This document shows positions 5,479 through 10,405 of a stretch of 10,405 nucleotides of DNA, one piece after another. Source of the stretch: UBA6168 sp041752395 (GTDB lineage Bacteria > Bacteroidota > Bacteroidia > Chitinophagales > Saprospiraceae); the NCBI GenBank assembly GCA_041752395.1, contig JBGSWN010000272.1, positions 1 to 10,405 of the forward strand, read 5' to 3'. Position numbers and translations under genes: made by a program. The notes beneath the pieces are model-generated. The model did no database searches. It was given only the letters and a program-made list of their open reading frames with translations, and had not been told where the DNA came from. Each line of letters opens with the position of its first letter. Position 1 is the first letter of the stretch.

Positions 5479-5806
5479 CGGGTGAGAGCGGTGAGCGGGT
5501 TAGGGATGATTTGGTTTTGGCGGTGACTTTTAGGATTTCTAGGGGCTCATTGGAGAGCCATTTCAACTCGTTCTTGTCGCCAAAATCGGTAGCATCGAAG
5601 AGGTCTAGCCAGTAGATACACTCGTCGCTGTGTTGAACGGTACCGTTCCCAAAAACTTGAGCACCCGCAATGCAAAATCCCGGGTTCGTTTCATGAATTC
5701 CTCGTTGAATTCCTCGTTTGTCATAGTATGTATATCTAAATATTCTGCCCAAGCTTGCCCACTCTCACTCTCTCACTCCTTTCACCCCTCCCATCCCTCT
5801 CACCCG
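5479..5806 (-). mobile_element. S23-gene cassette bounded by inverted short-repeat arms (copy 2, decayed)
   Basis: A second unit of the type seen at 4292-4861, in the opposite orientation. Its ends are a perfect 10-bp inverted repeat: CGGGTGAGAG at 5479-5488 and its complement at 5797-5806. Relative to the enclosed pseudogene (minus strand), the upstream arm is GTGAGAG-like (5806 down to about 5759) and the downstream arm CTCACC/CTCTCAC-like (about 5500 down to 5479), the same polarity as copy 1. The unit is about 240 bp shorter than copy 1, partly through a 127-bp deletion in the gene. The right end overlaps the 3' end of the small secreted-protein gene. Mobility is inferred. Confidence 0.5.
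5492..5724 (-). pseudogene. Broken copy of the S23-type four-helix-bundle gene
   Basis: Starting at ATG 5724 on the minus strand, the first 34 residues match copy 1 with about five differences (it begins MTNEEFNEEFMKRTRDFALR). After NTAT the DNA jumps to the sequence encoding CIYWLDLFDATDFGDKNELK, which again matches copy 1 closely. The missing part corresponds to 4561-4687 of copy 1 (127 bp) and covers the conserved SATSVGANFR core. The deletion is not a multiple of three, so the frame shifts and a TAG at 5605-5607 ends the peptide after 39 residues. The normal stop is also lost in the downstream arm. Short similar sequences (CACGAG and GACGAA) at the deletion ends suggest slippage or microhomology deletion. 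Confidence 0.88.
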
Positions 5807-6175
5807 CCATTTCGTCCACACCCCGAATTCATCGTAAGTATCAGGATTTCTATCCCAGTGAAACCCGATGACCTGCCCCCGTGCAATGAACGAAGTGCCC
5901 ACCGTTCCCACTTCCCCGGTGGGCATTTCCACCCGGAGGCTAAGGTACTTCAGCTTTTTATTATTCTTCTGGTATTCCATTTCGGGGCACTCAAACTTGA
6001 TTTGGTAGGCGTCCCAAAGCTTGTCCTTGAGGTCAATCAATTCCGCTTTGGTGGCATCTTTCGTGATGGTGATGGTGAGGATGTTTTTTTTGTCCTTCAT
6101 CCATTTATTGGTTTGCTGCGCAAACATGGAAGCGGTCATTGCGAAGAAAAAAGCAAGGGTCAAAGTGGATTTCAT
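5765..6175 (-). CDS. Small secreted hypothetical protein, C-terminus rewritten by repeat
   Basis: A 136-residue protein with a clear signal peptide (MKSTLTLAFFFAMTASMFAQ, likely cleaved before QQ). The mature part has one compact domain: NILTITITKDATKAELIDLK, then KYLSLRVEMPTGEVGTVGTS and VIGFHWDRNPDTYDEF. The ITKDAT-xx-EL-xx-LK pattern recalls small periplasmic domains found in Bacteroidota BlaR1-like proteins, from memory only. ATG 6175 is preferred over the longer open frame because it begins the signal peptide and lies downstream of a TAnnTTTG element. The last 13 residues (RVRGMGGVKGVRE) and the stop are encoded by the repeat arm of the second cassette, so the ancestral protein probably ended near residue 123. 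Function unknown. Confidence 0.7.
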   Translation of the reverse strand: MKSTLTLAFFFAMTASMFAQQTNKWMKDKKNILTITITKDATKAELIDLKDKLWDAYQIKFECPEMEYQKNNKKLKYLSLRVEMPTGEVGTVGTSFIARGQVIGFHWDRNPDTYDEFGVWTKWRVRGMGGVKGVRE

Positions 6176-6232
6176 ATTCAAAGGTTTTGATGAAAAATTG
6201 AAAAAACAGCATCTGAACTGCTTTACAGCTGC

Positions 6233-6240
6233 CAAATTTA
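6233..6240 (-). promoter_or_regulatory. -7 promoter element for the small secreted protein gene
   Basis: On the minus strand TAAATTTG (6240-6233) matches TAnnTTTG exactly, 57 nt before the ATG at 6175. A TTTC, one base off the -33 TTTG, lies about 20 bp further upstream (6264-6261). The region is shared with the divergent DUF72 gene, whose own element may be TTTG at 6258-6261 with a poor -7 near 6282-6289. Confidence 0.45.
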
Positions 6241-6307
6241 CCTGATTTTCTGTTGTTTTTGAAATACTGCCCGCTTTTGGGGTTATTTGCAGCAAAAACT
6301 GCCTGCT

Positions 6308-7231
6308 ATGGAATTCGGCAAACTGCCCAATATCTCCCAAGTCAATTTCAAACTCCCACCCGACCCCTCGGCCAATGCCAATATTTTAGCCACCTCGCCA
6401 CGCTCACCCCTCTCACCTTCTCACCCGCTCACCCTCTTCATAGGAGCTACCGGCTGGAGCGTGAAAGAATGGGTCGGCAAAATTTACCCGAAGGGAACCA
6501 AAACGCCCGACTACCTGCGGCACTACACCCGCCAGTTCAACACCATCGAGCTAAACACGACGCACTACCGCATCCCCGACCACTTCACGGTGCAGCACTG
6601 GCACGACGAGGCAGCGGCGGATTTCCGGTTTTGTCCCAAGGTTTTGCAGGGCATCAGCCATGCGGGCGACCTCGGCACGGGCGGCGATTTGATACAACGA
6701 TTTTGTGAAGCAATGAGTGGCCTGGGCAGTAAATTAGGGCCTTGTTTCATTCAATTACCCCCTTATTTTGGCGTGGACAAACTGGCGGTTTTGGAGGCTT
6801 TTTTAAAACAATTCACCTTGCCGCTGGCCGTGGAAGTTCGACACCACAGTTGGTTTGACAATGAGTTGAACATGGCCCGACTTTTCGAGTTATTGGAAAA
6901 GTACGGCGTCAGCACCGTCATCACCGATGTGGCGGGCCGACGGGATGTGGCGCACATGCGACTAACCACGAAGAAAGTGCTCGTCCGATTTGTTGGAAAC
7001 GACCTGCACCCGACCGATTTCACCCGGCTGGACGACTGGGCGAAGCGCCTAACCGACTGGTTTTCAATGGGTTTGGAGGAATGCTATTTTTTCACCCATG
7101 AGCCGGACAACCTGCTGGCACCTGACCTTGCGGCCGCTTTTTATGAAAAAACAAAAAACATAGCTGGGGTAACGAGTCGTGGGCCGAAAATCGGTGGAGA
7201 GGAAGAGGCGAAACAGATGAGCTTGTTTTAA
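6308..7231 (+). CDS. DUF72 (YecE-like) family protein with repeat-encoded linker
   Basis: A 308-residue TIM-barrel-type protein of the DUF72 family, whose biochemical function is not established. Recognisable family sequence includes FIGATGWSVKEWVGKIYPKG (44-63), QFNTIELNTTHYRIP, the FCPKV segment, PCFIQLPPYFGVD, LAVEVRHHSWF and a C-terminal YFFTHEPDN. The N-terminal MEFGKLPNISQVNFKLPPDP is also typical of Bacteroidota members, so I chose ATG 6308 over the TTG at 6287. Residues about 29-43 (TSPRSPLSPSHPLTL), between this leader and the first strand, are encoded by a CTCACC-type repeat array. The frame is kept, so the protein is probably functional. It is divergent from the upstream secreted-protein gene and 89 bp ahead of ppk. 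Confidence 0.88.
   Translation: MEFGKLPNISQVNFKLPPDPSANANILATSPRSPLSPSHPLTLFIGATGWSVKEWVGKIYPKGTKTPDYLRHYTRQFNTIELNTTHYRIPDHFTVQHWHDEAAADFRFCPKVLQGISHAGDLGTGGDLIQRFCEAMSGLGSKLGPCFIQLPPYFGVDKLAVLEAFLKQFTLPLAVEVRHHSWFDNELNMARLFELLEKYGVSTVITDVAGRRDVAHMRLTTKKVLVRFVGNDLHPTDFTRLDDWAKRLTDWFSMGLEECYFFTHEPDNLLAPDLAAAFYEKTKNIAGVTSRGPKIGGEEEAKQMSLF
6398..6440 (+). repeat. CTCACC-type short-repeat array inside the DUF72 coding region
   Basis: Four CTCACC cores occur at 8-9-nt spacing and end in CTCACCCTCTT, the same terminal sequence as the right arm of cassette 1 (ends 4860). The reading frame stays open and gives a Ser/Pro/Leu-rich linker. No S23 gene or opposite arm is nearby, so this is a solo array. 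Confidence 0.7.
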
Positions 7232-7272
7232 GATGTCGTTAATTTTCGGTGCAATCATTGCGTAAACCCTTG

Positions 7273-7301
7273 GCGGCGGCAAAACTTGTTAAATTCGCCG
7301 C
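7273..7301 (+). promoter_or_regulatory. Stem-loop in the ppk leader
   Basis: GCGGCG (7273-7278) pairs with CGCCGC (7296-7301) around a 17-nt AT-rich loop, ending 19 nt before the ppk ATG. It could affect translation or be chance GC symmetry. No poly-T follows, so it is not a terminator. Confidence 0.25.
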
Positions 7302-7320
7302 TGCAAATTTCAAAGTAAAC

Positions 7321-9405
7321 ATGCTGACAGCAGAAGATAGGGACCACCAAACTGAGGGCAACGACAACTACCCGTTGCTGCACCGTGACATTAGCTGGCT
7401 TTCGTTCAATTACCGGGTGCTGCAAGAGGCCAAAGACCCACGGGTTCCCCTGCTGGAACGCCTGAAATTCCTCGCCATTTATTCTTCCAACCTCGACGAA
7501 TTCTTCCGGGTGCGGGTGGCCAACCACCGCAACCTGATGCGGGTGAGCAAAAAGACAAGAGAAGTTTTTGCTTATAATCCGAAGGCGATACTGAAGCAGA
7601 TACTCAGCCTCGTGAACGAGCAGCAGCAGGAGTTCAGCGAGATTTTTGAAAAACAGATCGTGCCGGAACTTGTCAAAAACCGCATTTTCCTGAAACGGCG
7701 GCTGCAACTGGGCGAGAAGCAGCGCCAATTTGTGGAGCAATATTTCGACGAATACATGCTGCCGTATGTGCAGCCCGTTTTGCTGCTAAAAGGCAAAATC
7801 AGGCCGTTCCTCAACAACGCCTCGCTGTACCTGATGGTCCACATGGAGGACAAGGAAGACCACTCCACGCAGTACGCCATCGTGAAGGTACCGAGCGACC
7901 ACTTGCCTCGTTTCATCCAACTGCCCTCGCTGAACGGTCGGCGGGAAATCATCATGTTGGACGACATCGTGCGGCACAGTGTGAGCGACATGTTTCCCGG
8001 CTACGACATCCAGGATACCTACTCCATCAAGCTTACCCGGGATGCCGAGCTGTACATTGACGACGAATATTCCGGCGACCTGCTCACGAAGATTCGGGAC
8101 AGCCTGACCAAGCGCCATGTGGGGCCGCCCAGCCGCTTTGTGTACGACCGGGAAATGCCGCTGGAACTGCTGGATTTTCTGGTGGAATCTTTTCAATTGA
8201 AAAAGACCGACCTGCTCGTGGAAGGTCGTTACCACAATAATTTTGACTTTTTCAAATTCCCTGATTTTGGCTTGAAAGAGCTAAAAAACAAGCCGCTGCC
8301 ACCGCTGGATTATAAACCGTTGCAGTCGGCCATTGACTATTTTGCAGCCTTGCGGAGCAAAGACCATTTGCTGGCATTCCCCTACCACTCGTACCAGTCG
8401 GTGGTAGATTTTTTTGAAAAAGCAGCGCACGACCCATTGGTGACCACTATCAAAATCACGCAATACCGGGTTGCGAGGCAAAGCCGAATCATGAGTGCCC
8501 TCATGGAAGCTGTGGAAAATGGCAAAAAAGTATTTGTTTTTATTGAAGCAAAGGCCCGTTTTGACGAAGAAGCCAACCTGAACTGGGGCGAGCGGTTGGT
8601 TGCCGCAGGCGTAAACGTCGCTTGGAGCCTCCCCGGTGTGAAAGTCCACTCTAAAATGGCGCAGGTCATTCGAGAAGAGGAGGGCGGGGCGCAGACCTAT
8701 ACCTACCTCAGCACGGGGAATTTCCATGAAGATACGGCCAAGATTTATTGCGATTTCAGCATTTTCACCGTTGACCAACGCCTGACGGATGAAGTCTCCA
8801 GGCTTTTTCATTTTCTGGAAACTGGCGTGCCGCCCACCCAAGCTTTCGAGCACTTGCTCGTCGGGCAATTTCAAATGCGGGAGAAAATTGAGCAGCTCAT
8901 TGACCGGGAGATAGCCAACGCCAATGCCGGAAAACCTTCCGGAATTTCCCTCAAACTGAATGGGATTCAGGATGAAAAAATGATCGTCAAACTCTACCAA
9001 GCCAGCCAAGCTGGCGTGCCTATTCGTTTGATTATCAGGGGAATATGCTCGGTAATACCCGGTGTGCCCGACATCAGTGACAATATTGAAATCATCAGCA
9101 TCGTGGACAGGTATCTGGAGCACGCACGGGTGTTCATTTTTCACAATGGCGGCGAGGAGGAGATTTACCTGGCGAGCGCCGACCTGATGACCCGCAACCT
9201 CAGTTGGCGGGTGGAGGCAGTTTTCCCGGTGTACGACGAGGGAATCAAAAAGCAGATCCGGGACGTGATTTCCATGCAGTGGAGCGACAATACCAAGGCC
9301 CGTATCATTGACCAAGACAACCTGAATATTTACCGCACCACGGAGGGCAAGGCGGTTCAGTCGCAAGTGGAGACGTATCGGTATTTTAAGGGGATGAAGT
9401 ATTGA
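7321..9405 (+). CDS. ppk1: Polyphosphate kinase 1
   Basis: PPK1 reversibly transfers the gamma phosphate of ATP to inorganic polyphosphate and supports stress survival and phosphate storage. The 694-residue protein matches the usual length of about 690-700. Its N-terminal domain begins LLHRDISWLSFNYRVL and contains SNLDEFFRVRVA. The catalytic phospholipase-D-like halves show FPYHSYQSVVDFF, KITQYR, FIEAKARFDEEANLNW and PGVKVHSK, with His443 as the likely autophosphorylated residue (equivalent to E. coli His435). The second histidine is His601 in YLEHARVFIFHNGG, followed by SADLMTRNL. I chose ATG 7321 because family similarity begins shortly after it. The upstream in-frame TTG (7249) would add an unusual 24-residue leader. 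No ppx is seen next to it. A 7-nt-period array starts 2 nt after the stop. Confidence 0.96.
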   Translation: MLTAEDRDHQTEGNDNYPLLHRDISWLSFNYRVLQEAKDPRVPLLERLKFLAIYSSNLDEFFRVRVANHRNLMRVSKKTREVFAYNPKAILKQILSLVNEQQQEFSEIFEKQIVPELVKNRIFLKRRLQLGEKQRQFVEQYFDEYMLPYVQPVLLLKGKIRPFLNNASLYLMVHMEDKEDHSTQYAIVKVPSDHLPRFIQLPSLNGRREIIMLDDIVRHSVSDMFPGYDIQDTYSIKLTRDAELYIDDEYSGDLLTKIRDSLTKRHVGPPSRFVYDREMPLELLDFLVESFQLKKTDLLVEGRYHNNFDFFKFPDFGLKELKNKPLPPLDYKPLQSAIDYFAALRSKDHLLAFPYHSYQSVVDFFEKAAHDPLVTTIKITQYRVARQSRIMSALMEAVENGKKVFVFIEAKARFDEEANLNWGERLVAAGVNVAWSLPGVKVHSKMAQVIREEEGGAQTYTYLSTGNFHEDTAKIYCDFSIFTVDQRLTDEVSRLFHFLETGVPPTQAFEHLLVGQFQMREKIEQLIDREIANANAGKPSGISLKLNGIQDEKMIVKLYQASQAGVPIRLIIRGICSVIPGVPDISDNIEIISIVDRYLEHARVFIFHNGGEEEIYLASADLMTRNLSWRVEAVFPVYDEGIKKQIRDVISMQWSDNTKARIIDQDNLNIYRTTEGKAVQSQVETYRYFKGMKY

Positions 9406-9407
9406 GG

Positions 9408-9435
9408 ATTTACGATTGACGAATGACGATTTGTG
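9408..9435 (+). repeat. Four-unit 7-nt tandem array directly after ppk1
   Basis: The units are ATTTACG, ATTGACG, AATGACG and ATTTGTG in exact 7-nt register, starting 2 nt after the ppk stop. No hairpin or terminator is obvious here. Confidence 0.6.
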
Positions 9436-9654
9436 GCAAATGTTTCAAATTGATAGGATAGGATGGCCTTGGCATTTTCAAAAAAGCGATTGTTCGAGCA
9501 AAATATTGGCGACTACCCGAATGGAGATTACTTTTTTACCGTTTGAATAAACAGGAAAAGGGTTTTGTCGGGCAAGTTCGTCAAATTGGAATAATGCCCC
9601 CTTCTTGCATCCCAGCACAGCATTAAAATCTTCTTCGCCTCCCCACCAAAAACA

Positions 9655-9662
9655 TACCTTTG
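9655..9662 (+). promoter_or_regulatory. Possible -7 promoter element for the flippase gene
   Basis: TACCTTTG is an exact TAnnTTTG match, 57 nt before the GTG at 9720. The implied leader includes the 14-nt tandem repeat. The -33 side is not recognisable. Confidence 0.4.
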
Positions 9663-9685
9663 CGACCCAATTCCTTGGCTCGCCC

Positions 9686-9713
9686 CAGTCACCAATCACC
9701 AGTCACCAATCAC
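9686..9713 (+). repeat. Perfect tandem duplication of a 14-nt unit in the flippase leader
   Basis: CAGTCACCAATCAC occurs twice without a gap (9686-9699 and 9700-9713), followed by CACCACG into the GTG start. The unit is itself two related 7-mers (CAGTCAC and CAATCAC), so the underlying period is 7 nt. Confidence 0.85.
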
Positions 9714-9719
9714 CACCAC

Positions 9720-10405
9720 GTGAACCGTGAATTCCTTCTCAATGCTGCCTTCCTCGTCTTGGTGAACGTCCTCATCAAGCCGTTTTACGTATTCGGCATT
9801 GAGCGAACGGTGCAGGAGCGGGTCGGGCCGGAGCAGTACGGACTGTACGCCACGCTGTTTAGTTTTGCGTTCCTGCTGTTCATGGTGAACGACTTTGGCA
9901 TCCATTATTTCAACAACCGGAACATCGCCCGGCATCCGCAGCTCATCGGCAAATATTTCCCCAATATACTGGTAATCAAGGCCTTGCTCACGGGGATGTA
10001 CCTCGTGCTGGTCTTCGTTGCGGCGCTGATTCGGGGCTTCGAGCCTGCCATTTGGCACCTGCTTTTTTTCATCGCCCTCAACCATGTTTTCATCTCGCTG
10101 ACGGCCTTTCTCCGCTCCAACATCAGCGGCCTAGGCATGTACCGCACGGACAGCATCATTTCCACCCTCGATAAATTATTGCTGATTGGCATCTGCGCAA
10201 TCCTACTTTGGAGCGGCCTTTTCCCTGAAAAATTCCAGATAGAATGGTTCATCCATGCCCAAAACCTGAGCTGGGGACTGACGGTGCTGGTCGCTTTTTT
10301 CATCGTAAAAAAACAACTCAAAACGCCCCTCAAACTCCGCCCGAACTGGCCGTTGATGCTGGTCATTTTGAAAAAATCGGCCCCCTACGCCCTCGCCGTT
10401 TTCCT
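9720..10405 (+). CDS. Polysaccharide flippase (Wzx/MATE-like), 5' part only
   Basis: An open frame starts at GTG 9720 and runs off the window after 228 codons. The product begins MNREFLLNAAFLVLVNVLIK and has about six hydrophobic segments so far. Family-typical features are LVNVLIKPFYVFGIERTVQE near the N-terminus, VGPEQYGLYATLFSF in the first helix pair, and NDFGIHYFNNRNIARHP. Such proteins move lipid-linked oligosaccharides across the inner membrane for O-antigen, capsule or exopolysaccharide. GTG is chosen because no ATG lies in frame upstream and the first internal ATG is about 53 codons in. A leader repeat abuts the start. Neighbouring genes to the right, outside the window, would be expected to be glycosyltransferases. 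Confidence 0.85.
   Translation, partial: MNREFLLNAAFLVLVNVLIKPFYVFGIERTVQERVGPEQYGLYATLFSFAFLLFMVNDFGIHYFNNRNIARHPQLIGKYFPNILVIKALLTGMYLVLVFVAALIRGFEPAIWHLLFFIALNHVFISLTAFLRSNISGLGMYRTDSIISTLDKLLLIGICAILLWSGLFPEKFQIEWFIHAQNLSWGLTVLVAFFIVKKQLKTPLKLRPNWPLMLVILKKSAPYALAVF

Larger units (their letters stand above)
9406..9719. other. 314-bp intergenic region between ppk1 and the flippase gene
   Basis: It holds a 7-nt array directly after the ppk stop (9408-9435), about 200 bp of AT-rich sequence with no recognisable gene, a TACCTTTG element at 9655 and a tandem 14-nt repeat at 9686-9713. An open frame exists on the minus strand, but its start lies inside the tandem repeat and its sequence resembles no family I know. 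Confidence 0.5.

Noticed and set aside
5360..5752. A 130-codon minus-strand open frame containing the S23 C-terminus
   Set aside because: Its N-terminal part reads the S23 start region in a wrong frame, and it overlaps the oxygenase start. It is better explained as a frameshifted pseudogene at 5492-5724.
8281..9366. Long open frame (361 codons) antisense to ppk1
   Set aside because: It lies wholly opposite a well-conserved ppk1 region. GC-rich codon bias in ppk1 explains the lack of stops, and the product is histidine- and valine-rich without a fold signature.
9478..9699. Open frame of 73 codons on the minus strand
   Set aside because: Its start lies in the 14-nt tandem repeat and I see no domain, signal peptide or ribosome-binding context. 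It could be a remnant, but the sequence gives no support.

Overview
The window looks like chromosomal DNA from a member of the Bacteroidota, most likely a Saprospira/Lewinella-type lineage. The phylum rests on the protein families, on the lack of Shine-Dalgarno sequences, and on TAnnTTTG promoter elements (the Bacteroidota -7 consensus) a short way upstream of several genes. The lineage below phylum is an inference. Most genes are moderately GC-rich. One small lipoprotein-like gene (2311-2889) and its flanks are clearly AT-rich and look foreign.

Layout. Positions 1-290 hold no gene but two strong fold-back structures. Next come a membrane glycosyltransferase-like/TPR protein (291-2225, +), the AT-rich secreted protein (2311-2889, +) and a 460-bp gap. 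The ribosome assembly GTPase rsgA follows (3350-4294, +, TTG start). Then come a cassette with a four-helix-bundle (S23-type) gene (4457-4816, +), a 2OG-Fe(II) oxygenase (4851-5444, -), a second, decayed cassette (pseudogene 5492-5724, -) and a small secreted protein (5765-6175, -). Last are a DUF72/YecE-like protein (6308-7231, +), polyphosphate kinase 1 (7321-9405, +) and the start of a Wzx-like flippase (9720 to the window edge, +). The genes do not form one pathway. rsgA, DUF72 and ppk are housekeeping or stress genes, and the flippase probably opens a cell-surface polysaccharide locus.

The most interesting signal is not a conventional gene. The two S23-type genes are each bounded by degenerate tandem repeats: GTGAGAG-like units upstream and the complementary CTCTCAC-like units downstream, in the sense of the gene. 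The first cassette (4292-4861) ends in a perfect 14-bp inverted repeat and the second (5479-5806) in a perfect 10-bp one. In RNA the arms could pair and enclose the coding region. This recalls the stem-bounded intervening sequences in 23S rRNA of some bacteria, which encode S23 proteins, but here the units sit between protein genes. The cassette ends overlap or create the stop codons of three neighbouring genes. A solo array of the same repeat lies in frame inside the DUF72 gene. Related short-unit arrays (about 7-nt period) lie in the rsgA leader, just after ppk, in the flippase leader, and as a nested inverted repeat at 136-252. Together these suggest a dispersed family of short-repeat arrays, of which the S23-bearing form may be a mobile or RNA-processed unit.
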